Assembly (NCBI GenBank): GCA_029876055.1
Contig: CM056879.1
Location: forward strand, 124,001 to 188,000
Origin: Madurella fahalii
Lineage: Eukaryota > Ascomycota > Sordariomycetes > Sordariales
Direction of reading: 5' to 3'
DNA length: 64,000 bases
Below, one piece after another: positions 32,942-45,545 of this stretch. Made by a program: the position numbers and the translations under genes. How positions within the stretch are numbered: position 1 is the stretch's first letter; each line of letters opens with the position of its first letter. Under the pieces are notes generated by a model. That model did no database searches. It was not told where the DNA came from and saw only the letters and a list, made by a program, of their open reading frames with translations.

Positions 32942-35703
32942 CTACGGGAAACTGCCCCGTTCCGGGCCGAAATAACCCCTATCTGGGATCGGCAAGATGC
33001 CTACGTTCCTCCCATCAACACCAGCATAGCTGACCCTGTTGCCCCACCAGTCCAGCCTGACGGGGTTGTACCCCACTGCGAAGAAGATGATGAGCGCGCT
33101 GACGGCTACACCGGCAGTCAACGAGGCCGATAGGACGTAATTGTACTTCTCCCACCACGCCAGTCGATACTTGGGTATCAAATACATGAAGATATAGGCC
33201 AGAATAAAACCCGGTGTCTTGTATGAGAGGTTTGATGGCGCCCAGTGTTGTATCCCCTGAATAACCAGGATTGGGTTCAGCCAGAGCAGCGACGCTACAA
33301 AGGGGAAAAGCGTCTTATCCAGCAACGCAAAGGTCCTTGGCCGTAGTCTACTACGGAGTCTCTCCTTCACGCCGGGGAGATACTTCGGCCCAAGCCCCTG
33401 GCCGAGAAGAAAAACCACTGAGATTCCGGTCCCGATCAGGAAACACCACTTGAACAACGGATACATGGCATTAAACATGCGCTCCGACCCGAGCAAACCC
33501 CACATCAGGGAGCTGGCATACAGGGGTGCACCGTCGTTCGCGCATGTGAATCGGCTGGGCTGGTCAGGGGTGCACAACCCCTTGACATTCTCCATGATGA
33601 AGTTCTGCGTCGCCACGGCGACGAAGCAGGTGATGATGATGGTGCCGATCTGGCTGCGGAAGACCGCCCGGGGCGCGATCTTGACGTAGTGTGCCATCTT
33701 TTGGTCCTGTACGTAGTTATCCCCGTACCCGGCCAGCGCCCACGAGCCGAGTGTCTGCGCAAAGAGGAAGGCGTTGGGGTTGCCCGGCAGAAGGTAACCA
33801 GTGAGGATCTGGATCAAGGCGCCCAGGCCGAGGTTCGTGCCCGTCGTGGCCGAAAGGAGGGACAATGGCACTGCGAAGACGAGGTTGATCCCGATCATGA
33901 GAAAGACCAGCCATACAGGCGTGTCAAGAGGGTAGATGGTGAGAAAGATGACAGAGACGACGATGGCGCCGACAAGGATGAGGAGGAACCACCAGTCGGG
34001 AACTTCGGGGTACTGCGACATGAGCCGGCTATGCACATCCATGGCACCTTCGTAGTTGCCCTTGCCGTGGCGCAGGCCTTTGTAAAAGTTGACGTATGCT
34101 TGGCCAACGGTTTTCCACTGGTCGACCATGATGTAAAGGAAGTAGACCGGGTAGAAAGCGAAGTTGCCGCCGACCGTCAGGATGTAGCCTGCTGAGTAGA
34201 AAGGGGGCGAGTAATTCTGGTACTTGGCCTCGTCAAGTTTGTTGTTCACCACCACATTCTGCACTATGTATGGTTTGCCGTCATTTGCAAAGGCCGAGCT
34301 TGAGTTGATGGGTAGATAGGCCGTGTGGTTCATGTTGTTGTAGTAGATGGCCAGGATGATGGCGGCACCGAGCAGGGCCCCGCAGTACTCGGTGCAGGTG
34401 CTGAAGAACGGCCGGGCAAGCGCTGCGTACGAGCTCGTGGCAACATTCCAATCGAATGTGGTTATGGGGTTGAACAAGCCGAGACCTAGCGAGGAGCCGG
34501 TGAGTATTGCAAGCGTGAGATTTTCAGGCGCTATCCATGTCATCCAGTTGAACGTCGACAAGGCCGTGAATAGGTATCCGGGAAGCCAATAGTAAACAAT
34601 CATGGCGACGGTACATATGTAGAAAAACTTGTATCGCGAGATGGTCCAGCCGTAAATGTTTTCCTTTGGCTCACGGCGCGTCAAGGCTCTGTTCATGGCA
34701 ATGATGGGCAAGACAGTCGGCCAGAGAGCCTTGACAGGATACACGCTGAATCGGCGCAGATAGCCGGCAAATCCCATGCCCATTAGCTGGACGAAGAGAG
34801 TCAGCATCAGCTGGTAACCGAACGAGACAAAGTCCAGTCCGTAGTAAACGTCCATCTTCTGGACCAGGATCTAGTGGCCCGTCAGTCACAGGACGTTCGG
34901 TCCGACCGTGATGCACACCCACCATCCCGTACGAGTTTGTCGTGTATATGGCTATGTTATACGTGATGGTTGCGAACATTTGCTCCTTGAAGGTCCAAGG
35001 GCCCGGGTTGAGCGAGTGGCGGACGCCGAAGAGCGTAATTCCCCAGTCGGGAAGCAACCACTCAAGGAACTTGGCGCAAGGATACAGCAGAATTTGAATC
35101 ACGGAACCGTTGAGGGCTTTTGAGATCAGAGTCAGAACGGAACTCGCCCCTGTACTTGGACTTGGGGGGAATTCGCGGCGAAGTCTTACTGATGGACGGA
35201 AATCTGCTATTGAAGAAAGTGGCCATGAATGTGCCAATAACAGCCCAGGAAATGCCCAGGAAGTAGGCTCGAAAGGTCTCGACTGGAACATTCGAATCAT
35301 CGACTATGTCTGCTACCGCGCGGACCCCCGGATACGGAGACGAGTATCGCATCATGGTGGCATCGATCCTGAGATCACGGTCGTAGAACTCGCCGTATTG
35401 CTTTGGTCCCTCGAGCAATCGCCGCATTCGCTCACGCATCTCGGTTGGGAAGTTCCAGTCGTCGGCGTGGAAATGGTAAGATTCTTGTACGATGGAGATT
35501 GCCTCCTCCTCCGTCATGTTGTTGATTTTTTCAAGGAGATATTCACCTTCCCCGTTTGGCGCCAACTCCTCGAGAAGCTTTTTGGGAATCTGATCTCCGA
35601 TGCGTCCCTGCGCCATCGGATGAGACTTGGTCTTCTCCATATCACCGTCCTCTATCTCGGGGGCTATCTCGGCATTGTCGACAACCCCAACCTTCTCCGC
35701 CAT
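32942..35703 (-). CDS. OPT-family oligopeptide transporter
   Basis: Three exons on the minus strand (35703-35190, 35116-34923, 34870-32942), phases closing, 878 residues, within the usual 750-900 for fungal OPTs. A proton-coupled importer of tetra- to pentapeptides (some members carry glutathione or metal chelates) at the plasma membrane. An acidic cytosolic N-terminus of ~115 residues precedes the family motif SPYPGVRAV (residues 122-130; consensus SPYxEVRxxV, here with Gly for Glu). The C-terminal motif KIAPRAVFRSQIG (consensus KIPPR) is present. Hydrophobic helices run throughout (FFSTCTEYCGALLGAAIILA, WFLLILVGAIVVSVIFLTIY, LSLLSATTGTNLGLGALIQI, GYLLPGNPNAFLFAQTLGSW). The NPGPW segment of the family is retained. 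The Glu-to-Gly change in the first motif is unusual. The substrate is unknown. Confidence 0.95.
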
Positions 35704-38700
35704 CTTATCAGGTGTTGCGATGTCGGCGTTCTAGATTGTCCTGGACAGGTTTGGACCCGGAGAGACAGTGAAGGGCCGAGAACTTGGGACTCGGTTTCAC
35801 ACTACAAACTTGGTCGAGGAACGAAAAGGATATAAAGTTTGGTTGAAACAGTGTGCCCTAGGTCACATTCTAACCAGAGCTAAGCTCGTATTTGCGAACG
35901 GCGGTGCCGGGATCAGGACCGTCACGCGGGTGTATTGCTATCCCGGCTATGTTCAACGTTGCATGAAACGGGATATGGCGATCCCTTCCCCGTAAAGAGC
36001 CAAGTGCGGGGGTTTGGCAACATACATCTTGCATATTATCTGGAGCCCAGGATGTAGTACGGCCTCACCTGTGATTTGTGGTGAGCGTTTAGAGACACTC
36101 ATTTAATATCTGCCGACATACGCCACTAGCCTTGAAACGGAAGGAGACACTCCAAGATGGCAGTAGGGTTGGTATGCGCTGGACTTGGATTGAGAAGCGA
36201 ATGCACCGGTGGTGAATTCGGATTAGGAAGAGGGGAAGAGGGGGCGAGGGAGGGGGCACCAGCCAGTCCCTCAGGGACCAATGTACGAGTTCACCGTAAC
36301 ATTACTCCTCACGCACGCTGCAAATGAGAGACGGATGTACTGCTACTAATCAATACCATCCTGTCAAGAGCGTTCACAACGAAGGTTCCGATGCACAACC
36401 CTTCCCTTCTTTCTCAATGTTGAAAATTACTCTAGGTGCGCGTAGCATAACAATTGACGATCTCGGGACCCACGGGAAAGCATTTAGCAGCCCGAACTCC
36501 AGCTCTACGTTTCTTCATCGGGTGATATTGCTCATTATATGGACTGACGAAATGTATCTTCTCGCAAGGTAGCACTGGCCCCTGATTAGAGCGTTTCGGG
36601 TGATAAACGTCGATTCTAACTATGTCTAATAATGGCGTCTCCGGAAACGACTTGGTGTTCAGGTTGGGTACCAGCTGAAGATACGGCTTCTCAAATCTGC
36701 GTCTCCGGTCGCTTGACCCTGGGTTTACGAGTCTCACTCGTTCGGGAGATTGCAATAAGCCCAAAATGGCTTTAAAGAGAGCCTCCGATACCTAAGGTAG
36801 TTTGTATCTTCCGTCAATTGTCGATTTCATATTGGTTACTACTATGAAAGGGGCTTGCATCAATGCTATCTAGTGCAACCTACTTGCAACAGGAAAGTTT
36901 CGCCCTTAGTCTAGGAATAAACCGTTTCTATTAGGTCTCGATATAACCAGGGCGAGCAAAATCCACTTTCTAGACCCCTAAACTTGCTTGCTGAATGGGA
37001 GTGTGCTTGCTACAGGATAAAGGGAAGCATGATCCGAGAGTCGCTGGGCCCGTCATCCGTTAACAGCGCTCCAATAATTATAGGAATAAATATTGCTATC
37101 AGTATCAAGTCGGCTCGAGAATTTATCTCCTTTTACACCAGCCAACACTGAATGTGTGTGGATAACTCACGGCACACCGACTCTACTCCACGTATGTCTA
37201 TCTATAACTAGCACTTAAATCCAATTTATCGCCAAAGTTTTTCATCGCTATCTCGATCGCCGTAAGCCTTTAGCACCCAGCCATGACCAGCCAATTCGCA
37301 GAAAACGCTCCATCCTCCCTTTGCTCCGCCGCTCTCAAATTCCATGTCGCGCGAGAAGAGCGCCTCGTCCACCCAGTTCATGAAACATAACCCCCGATTA
37401 TGTCACCTTTCCGACGGCGCCATCCTGCTCAACTTCACAGCCTTTAGCTCCAATGGAAAAACCATCCTCTCGATTCCTGAAGCGTTGGCGACTGGAAGAC
37501 GTCGATTTATTCGTACGGCGAAGTAGCTCGTTCTCATGGCGATTGCGATAACCTCTCCCTGCTCGAGATCCCTTCGGGCTCGACCAAGCACCAATCACCC
37601 TTGCCGCCTTCAGCAGCGATGATCTTCCCCATCTGGCCAACCGGTACACTGCCACATCATTATCTGCCAATCCACTGATGGCCGTCGCTCATGGGGCTTC
37701 CAGTCCCGGGAATGAGAAAACCGGGCCTATGGGTTCTCGGGAGCCATTCTTCACTTGACTAGGGACCACCGAGGAATCTAACGGTTCTTCTCGCGGGGAT
37801 TCGATCCACCGATCAAGACAGTGTGCTTTACGTGGAGCACTAATTACGTCAAGACATGGTCCTCCCCTCCTGTTCAAGTGGCCGGAGCGAGCGAGTTGCT
37901 CTGTGGCGAGACGATCGGCATAGCAAATATATGGGATTGGAAGAATGAATAACTGAATGGTGCGTTGTTATACGGACGACACGGCGGAGGACATTTTCGA
38001 TCGAGGCAGTGTTGTCGTACGACGGCGGGGCAAGTTTGGTGTCGAGGCAGGTAGTGTATCAGCCCCGGCAAGGGAGAAATGTTGGGGCTCCGCAGGTAGC
38101 GTCTTTCGTGGATGGTTCGGTGGCGGCTGTGTTCACGACGGATGTGGATGGGTTGCTGTGGATGCGGGAGGCAACGGTGAAGGTGATGTTAGTGGCCCGT
38201 CGGAGGAAGGGGAGTTCCATTGGCGAGCTCCCTAATTGGTGAATGGGGCCGTAAGTTCATGACTGGGTGCTATGAGAGTGATCATATTGCTTTAGCGGTT
38301 TACGAGCTCTGATTGAGCATTCGTGGGAGGATGCTAAGTTTAAGGGAATAAATTTGGAGAGTTGCTCGCGTAGCGCAGGGCTGCCCGTTTCGTATCCAGT
38401 TACGAGCTCAACAAGTAGTCGTATTAAGACCGCTAGGTGGTTACACGTGGTGCATTGCAGGAATCGCCAGGAAAGGGGGATTTCGAGAAACAGCGTTACA
38501 GCGTTACGGATATAAAATGCTGTCGGGTTCCCTCGAGCGTACACCATGCTTATCCTTACGCGAGAAGGATCTATGCCCAAGTTTAGCTCTAGATTTGTGT
38601 TTGTTCCATTGCTGACATTTGTTTATCCGCTGGTGTTTAGGAGGGTATGTATAGTAATTGCACATCCTGCGACGTGCCATTACATCGGCCTTTGATCGCA

Positions 38701-39275
38701 TCCACAGATGCACATTAGGGACGAGCTAATTGGTCGTATGCAAGGTTTTTGCATATTGGCAAGGATAGGTAGCGAGCATTTCGACCCAGGCTTACGTTGT
38801 ACACTTTCCCCGTCGAGCCTAGAATTGATGCAGGTACAGAGGTTGGGGCCAAAAGTAACCGGGGGCGTCCGTTAGTGACGATCAAGGCATGCACAAGAAA
38901 ATATATAGCTTGCATAATCAACACTAACAGGACAGTCTGCTTACCTTGGGCCCAACCGCTCTAGCTAGAGCCCCTCCTTTTGAGATGGTACCCTCCATCT
39001 AACTAAAGGATAACAAGTAGTGATTTGCACTCTCCACGTCAGTCTGCGGGGTTCGTGAAACCATTTCCCTTATCCGTTAAGTTTCCTCACGGCAGGGGGT
39101 GTTGCTCCAGAACTGCTGGGTTACCCTCGCACGCGGAATGTGACCGCTTCCAGAATCCAGATCGGCACGCCATTGCCGGCAGCCTCCCATCCATTGTTAT
39201 AAGCATTCTAGTCCCCGCGCCTCGCCCGATCAGTCCATCGATTTGCTTGTCTTACAGCCTCAATACCGAACAACA
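35704..39275. other. 3.6 kb stretch without an intact gene
   Basis: The left end is the OPT promoter; the right end is the P450 promoter. From 36,000 to 37,250 nothing is recognised. From 37,280 to 38,242 there are adjoining coding-like pieces in different frames (see the separate low-confidence pseudogene entry). Confidence 0.45.
37282..38242 (+). pseudogene. Possible degraded gene of unknown family
   Basis: Coding-like segments appear in succession in shifting frames: FAENAPSSLCSAALKFHVAR (37,285-37,350), HLSDGAILLNFTAFSSNGKT (37,395-37,460), VGDWKTSIYSYGEVARSHGD (37,480-37,545), ETIGIANIWDWKN (37,905-37,945) and GAPQVASFVDGSVAAVFTTD (38,080-38,140). They are broken by stops and frame changes that GT-AG introns do not obviously repair. 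The last pieces are faintly reminiscent of beta-propeller lectin repeats, but I cannot name a family. It may be a relic, or chance. Confidence 0.25.
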
Positions 39276-41201
39276 ATGGCTTCATTGTACCTCTCCATCT
39301 TGATCACCGCCGCGGCCTTGGCGATCTTCAAGTTAAGGAACGTCGGGCGAAGGCCAGAAGGTTACCCGCCAGGGCCACCGACGCTCCCCATCCTTGGGAA
39401 TCTACACCAGATCCCCGCCAAGGACTCACATGTTCAGTTTAAGAAATGGGCTGAGGAATATGGGCCGATCTATTCACTCATTCTGGGGACCCAAGTGATG
39501 ATCGTCTTGTCATCCGACGTTGCTATCAAAGACTTGCTCGACAAGCGAAGCGCAATCTATTCGTCAAGGCCAGACATGTATATCAGCTCCCTGGCGAGCG
39601 GCGGCCTCCGCATGCTCCTCATGGTTAGTCTCCTTTCGCTTTTTTTTTTTTTTTTTTACTTCTTCCTTCTTTTATTATATGTCCGACCAATGCATCTGCG
39701 CTTCCTGGCCGTCGCTTACGTCCTTTTTCTTTTCAACGCAGGAGTACGGAGAAATCTGGCGCCGAATCCGCAAGTTATTCCACAATCTTCTGTACTTGAA
39801 GGCTGCGAAGTCCTACGTACCTTACCAAGATCTCGAGAGCGCATCAATGATGATCGCAATCTTGAACGAACCACACCTTGTCTTTGACCATATCCGGCGA
39901 TATACCAACTCACTAGCTACGCAAATCATCTACGGATTCCGGACACCCAAGATTGACGATCCCAGGCTATTACAGTTGTATGAGAGCGTGGAGAAGTGGA
40001 GTGCTGTCACCGGTGCTGGAGCAGCCGCCCTTCTCGACGTGTTTCCTGTGTTACGATCCCTGCCCAAATTCGCGAGACCGTTGTATCACCACGCCCTCGT
40101 GTTGAAGCAGTACACGTTCTCTCTCAACACCAGTCTTTGGCTAGACGCAAAGAAGAAAGTGAAGGAGGGGACAGCAAAGGTAGAATTAACGTCTCTTACT
40201 ATTCCTCATCAAGTGATAAAGAACGGCTGCTGATCACAGTTTTAATCAGCCATGTTTCTGTGTCGGTCTCTTCAAGGGGCAGGAGGAAGAAGGGTTTACC
40301 GACGATATGTGCGGGATGATAGCCGGCACAGCGTTAGAAGCCAGTTCTGACACGACTGCTTCAACGCTAGCGGGCTTCGTCCAGGCCATGGTCTTATATC
40401 CTGAGGCTCAGCGCAAGGCACAGGCTGCGATTGATGACGTATGTGGCGAGAGATTTCCGAATATCACGGATATGGAGCAACCCGGAGCGCAGTACATACG
40501 TGCTTGCGTCAAAGAAAACCTGCGGTGGATGCCAACGGCAATCCTCGGCGTGCCACACGCCGTCATTCAAGAAGATGAGTATATGGGTTACAGGATTCCC
40601 AAGGGAGCAAGTGTTGTCTACAACGTCTGGTCAGTGCTTTATCTCCCCTTGTCGGCCACCGCCCCCCCACTATACCTGTGTCACTTCGTAATCGATCTGG
40701 ATCGCAAGCCTTTCCTGACGCAAACACAGGGCTGTTCACATGAATCCCCACCGACACCCGAACCCACGGGTCTTTGACCCCTCGCGTTATATGAACGACT
40801 TTGCGGGCTCGAGCGAATCGGCACAGAGCGCAGACGTCTCAAAGCGAGACCACTTCACCTTTGGCGCGGGACGACGTATCTGCGAGGGGATGCATGTTGT
40901 CGATCGTTCCATGTTCCTCGCCATCGCTCGTCTTGTGTGGGCATTCGATTTCTCCACGGCTGTCGATGAGGACGGAAATGAGATAATTCCCAATCAGGAC
41001 GATCTGATCGGTGGCTTCCTCATGCAGCCGCGACCATTTCCTCTCAAGATCACACCACGGAGCGAACTGCGGGCAGCTAAGGTGCGGGAAGCATGGGGAG
41101 AGTGCATGGCTCTTCTTGACGAAGAGGAGCAATGGAAGGAAGTTCCTGCCGGGATGCCGTTTACGACCTACAAGTCAGATACGAAAGTTGATTTGGTGTA
41201 A
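39276..41201 (+). CDS. Cytochrome P450 monooxygenase, fungal secondary-metabolism-like
   Basis: Four exons (39276-39623, 39742-40179, 40277-40629, 40730-41201) give about 536 residues. N-terminal anchor (MASLYLSILITAAALAIFKL), proline-rich hinge YPPGPPTLPILGNLHQ, C-helix WRRIRKLFH, I-helix AGTALEASSDTTAST, K-helix ExxR as KENLRWMP, and heme loop FTFGAGRRICEGMHV with the Cys near residue 431. The C-terminal PRPFPLKITPRSELRAAKVREAW is typical of fungal P450s often annotated O-methylsterigmatocystin-oxidoreductase-like; that label does not prove the substrate. Intron 1 carries an 18-T run. The exon 3 acceptor has two in-frame options 6 bp apart (exon starting 40277 or 40283). No biosynthetic backbone gene is nearby. 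Confidence 0.9.
39640..39657 (+). repeat. T18 homopolymer inside P450 intron 1
   Basis: Run of 18 T within the intron at 39624-39741, part of the polypyrimidine-rich 5' half of the intron. Confidence 0.9.
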
Positions 41202-42953
41202 CCTGAGGACAGGGCGTACTTATCGATTATAGTCTGCTGTAGCGCAATGACGTTCTAATGTTAAGCATCTCTGGCTAAAATAACAGTATATGTCGTAACC
41301 TGAATAATTAATGCATATGGAGAAAGAGAAGTTCATAAGTTCCCAAAGCTATACCCTGCGTTGATGCAGTGTGGCGCTATGAAACTGTCGAGATTTACAT
41401 TCCGTCCAGTATGGTGCTCGCTTCTAACATAAACAAACACGTAGTCGAAGATGTTTTCCTATGTCGCTAGGAAAGTCACTGGGCGTTCTTGTTTCATTCA
41501 ACAGCTAACTACGTTAGGGCGTCATGATTGGCTGTTTGCTAGCAGTGAAAGTCTATCATATAATTCGATCACAACCCTGAGCGACCTCTTACTTGGGTTA
41601 CCATATACAATACCTACCGAGGACGAGTTTACCGGCAGAAAATTCGTAGCTGCCTTCAGAATGCTTCGGCGAGTCATTGGGTGTCCATCGAAACACAGCC
41701 ACATCAGACTTTGATGACAAGTTATGATCCCAGCATAAGAAGCTCTCGGAACAGTCTCACCTTCATCGTAAGGATGTAGCCCTCGGTTTTCGTCGGCAAT
41801 GACCCGGGATACAGAAGCCGTCTCGACCCGAAGTTGGGATCCGAGTCTTTTTGTGCTGTATTACCTGAAACTGAGTCATTCTCTGTCCCCCCACACTCCA
41901 TCAACTCTGCCCAATCGTTCGGACAGTGGTTTCACCGCGTGGATGGCGACGCGGTCAGCATGCACCAAAAGACCCCGATATACAGCAGCGATAGCCCCGA
42001 GACACAGCAGCGATAGCCCCGATACACAGCAGTGATAGTCCCGACATCATCCTCGAGGATTAAAATCCCTGACAGCCATTTTGGGAGAAAGCCGTCCCGA
42101 GAACTAGCTACAGGATCTACCCGTGTCTTGCGAAGGGCGCGTCGAGGTGGGTTGCGTGGTATCAGAACCTGAGGTAAGTTTAGCGTGTGGCTCCTTGCGG
42201 AATCTCAGCGCCACATTAATACAGGTTAACCCTTGTTTGTTTGTGTGTTTATCAGCGTGCATCTTCGGGCAGGGGTCCAGCTCAATTGTCAGAAAAATTA
42301 GATACCCTGAACGTAAGGAAATTAAGTATTAAAGGGATATCTTGTAGCGGAATCCAATTTACTTGTTTTGTTGTAATGAAAAGTGGTTATTTGTGCTACT
42401 TATCCCGGCCTTCAGGTCAGGTCATAACGAACAATCTGGGGGAGGGGTTCTTTTTCATTGGTTGGGGGGTTGGGGGGAGGGGGGGGGGGGGGGGGGGCAG
42501 AGAACTCACGACCGTTTGCTCTCTGGAGGGCCGTGCGATGCTTACGGAAAGAGGAAACCGAATAACCGCGGTAACACTCTTTTGTCTTGTGAAAAAAAGT
42601 CTGGTTCAGCTCTAATATGAAGCCGACATTCCAGAGTGGGTAACCCCCCTAACATAAGGTAGGTACAGTACAATTTATTGATACGAGACAGCGCTGCGTG
42701 ACCCCGAACTGGGCCACGGGGTTTGTGATTCGTCAAGGATAACAAGAGGATAGTCGCCTTCCCTGACACGAGGCTGTGCATCCTGATCTAGCTAGGGCTC
42801 GGCCACTCCAACGATACAGCCAGGGCGCGATTTGAAATCCCTGTAGTTCCAAGGTATCCGTGTGCCTAATAAGTATATCTGGATTCACCTCATTGTCAGC
42901 TTGCCTCTGCCCAGAGATATTCCAAGGCACCTTTGCTGCAATTTCTCCCCAAG
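41202..42953. other. Intergenic between P450 and amino-acid oxidase genes
   Basis: No gene is supported. It contains a three-unit 22-bp tandem repeat (41,973-42,038) and a G19 run (42,479-42,497), around which spurious Gly-rich frames arise. Confidence 0.5.
41973..42043. repeat. 22-bp tandem repeat, about 3.3 copies
   Basis: Consecutive copies start at 41973, 41995 and 42017 with the consensus CCCCGATACACAGCAGCGAT plus AG, differing by one to three bases, followed by a partial copy. It is a minisatellite-like array in non-coding DNA. Confidence 0.85.
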
Positions 42954-45362
42954 ATGACTGGACTGGCTCTCTCATTTTTCCTCTTAGGCGGGGCGATCGC
43001 TGCATCAACCGACCTACCTGTCAAGCTAGAGACCCGCGCAGCGGTAACATCTCGCCTTGCAAATGTTCATCTCTCAATTGAGAAAGCGGTTGGCGGTCCC
43101 ATCACCGTCACCTACGGATCCTGTTCATCTTCATCAGCTCACGATGCCCACCACATTCTCGGGGAAGCAGATAGCGTTAGGGACCATTCGGCACGATTGG
43201 TGTGGGTCCTCCCAGAAGAGACCGATTCTGGTGGCTGCATTTCGGCTTGGAGTTCAGCGGGCACTCTCGTCGGCCGGAGCGAGCCGCAACAACTCCAACA
43301 ACGTCATCGTCGAAGAGCTAATAAGCGAGCTGGTACGTGACTACCCTTGCATAGCGATTACTGCTGTATATCCAAAGTTATCAGACTACTTAAGCAATAT
43401 CGCGGGATACAGAAAGAATTCCCATGGACAACTCTACCGGCGTTGACATCCTCGGGCCGTGGTTTGAGGGCGTGGCACTACTGGAAAACAAACAGCCCAG
43501 TCCAGTGGATGTGAAAGCGGCCAAGTCCAAAGAGGTTGCCATCGTAGGAGCCGGCATGTCCGGACTCATGTGCTACCTCATCCTACATCAAGCCGGTATG
43601 AAGAACCTCGAGATCATCGAGGCAAGTCAGCGCCTCGGGGGCAGGGTGCATACCGAGTACCTCAGTGGCGGACCCTTCGACTACTCGTACCAAGAAATGG
43701 GTCCTATGCGTTTTCCTTACACCTATCAGGACCCGACTACAAACGAGATCCTCAATATTTCAGACCACCAGATCGTCTTCCAGCTGGCGGCAGAGATGAA
43801 CCGCATCAACAGAAACGATAAGAACTTGAGCGTTGATTTCATCCCATGGATTCAGAACAATCCAAATGGGCTGGTTTATAGGAATGGTTTCAGGCTTCCC
43901 ACAGGTTTACCACCCACTGTCGCGCAGATCGAGGCGGATCCTTCATTGGGGGGCCCTATCAAAGTATTGGATGAATCGACAGAACAAGTTGTCTCTGCTG
44001 TGCTAGAGAACTTACCTGGCCCTGAATTCTACTCTGAGGTCGCTCGAAACATGTTTAAGGCCCACAAATACTGGATTGGTGGGTGGCGCAATCCCGGCCC
44101 TTGTTTACAAACTGTACGGATCCTTTGGTAAATGTTGCTGACCTGCTCATCTACATATAATAGAGAATGGCTTGAAAGGGCTGGGAGGCGACGTCTGGTC
44201 TGAGTTTGCCTTCATGGTCAACTATCTAGGTGCCAGCCTCAACGATACGGATGTCAACCGCGGTGGTGGAAGGTCTTTCTGGCACACTGTGAGTCGTGGC
44301 GAAGAACTACGTAAAAGAGCAATGGACCTGACAGACGCTACTGCCCAGATCTACGAGGGACTCTCTTTTCGCGCTGCGACCTGGAGAACCATCAACGGCG
44401 GCCTCAACCGTCTCCCCCTTCTTTTCCATCCCCTTGTGAGTAAAGACACCCGTATGAGCCGCAAGATTGAACAGATTCGGTTTGTCCCTGGCAAAAAGCG
44501 AGAAGGCTCCAAAGTTCAACTCCATTGGCGTGACAACTCGAATCCAAGAAACTCCCAGCTGCACACCTCTGCTTACGACTACGCCCTCGTCTCTGCCCCT
44601 TTCTCAGTCGTCCGCAGTTGGCGCCTCCCCTTCACTCTCCCTACGACCATCAACAACGCAATCCATAACCTCGGCTACGCTTCTGCGTGCAAGGTCGCAC
44701 TCGAGTACTCATCTCGTTTCTGGGAACACTACACCAACCCCATTGTTGGTGGTTGTTCAACGACCTCTGATATCCCGGGAATCGGATCCATCTGCTACCC
44801 GAGCTATGACATCAACGGAACCGGGAAAGCAACAATTCTGGCTAGTTACTCGCTTGATGGCTGGCTCAAGTCGCTATCTGAGGAGGACCACGTCAGGTTT
44901 GTGTTGGATGCCATGACGGAGATCCATGGTGAAGAGACTAGGAAATTGTATACGGGAAAATACAACCGGAAATGTTGGGAGCTAGATCCGTTGGAAGCGG
45001 CAGGTTGGGCGGATCCCAGTGTGGGACAGCACCAACTGTATATCCCGGAGTACTTCAAGACTTATGACGGGGTGAGGCCCTTTCTATTTCTCCATGAAAC
45101 TCCTTTGGCCCTTATTCTCTTGGTTGGCTGACAAATATTGACGCCTCAGCTTATCTTCATTGGCGAGCATACAAGCTACACCCATGGGTGGATTGCGTCG
45201 GCACTGGAGTCCGGCATCCGAGGAGCGGTGCAGTTGCTACTTGGTAAGCGCTCGACGCAAATTTCAGGGAGGGACCGCGACTAACTTGCTGTAGAGCTTG
45301 GGTTGGTCGACGAGGCTAAGGAGGCTGTGAATAAGTGGATGGCAAGGTGGATCGACATTTGA
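42954..45362 (+). CDS. Secreted FAD-dependent L-amino-acid oxidase / amine oxidase
   Basis: Five exons (42954-43332, 43413-44078, 44164-45071, 45150-45243, 45295-45362), all phases closing, 704 residues, near the ~695 of Neurospora L-amino-acid oxidase. The enzyme deaminates L-amino acids to 2-oxo acids, releasing NH3 and H2O2, and is usually exported to scavenge nitrogen. An N-terminal signal peptide (MTGLALSFFLLGGAIA) is followed by a fungal pro-region (VTSRLANVHLSIEKAVGGPI, RLVWVLPEETDSGGC). The FAD Rossmann fold is EVAIVGAGMSGLMCYLILHQ, with EASQRLGGRVHTEYL. The flavin-contacting C-terminal motif is FIGEHTSYTHGWIASALESG. The exon 2 donor is GTGGGT, weaker than the others. Nitrogen-limitation control is known for the Neurospora enzyme, but no site is identified here. 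Confidence 0.93.
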
Positions 45363-45545
45363 ACGCTTGGATAAGAAAATCCTTTGAGTTCTGGTAATGC
45401 ACGTCTTGTGTCGATTATGCTCACTTCGGTATTACTAGGTCGCGAGTGCATAGAATAATAACAATGCATCGAGTAAACAAAGTGTCGTGAATTATATAAA
45501 TTTTGTTCTTCACACCGCCTGTCGGGGAATTTCCCGCATACCGTC

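Noticed and set aside
37740..37830. GATTCGATCC string resembling a tRNA T-arm
   Set aside because: No matching acceptor stem, D-arm or anticodon arm could be folded around it.
13165..41520. Identical 15-mer TAACTACGTTAGGGC at 13,165-13,179 and 41,506-41,520
   Set aside because: One or two shared 15-mers are expected by chance in a 64-kb sequence, and similarity does not extend beyond the match.
42241..42620. Gly-rich frames across the G19 run
   Set aside because: Generated by the homopolymer and its flanks; no start context or conservation.
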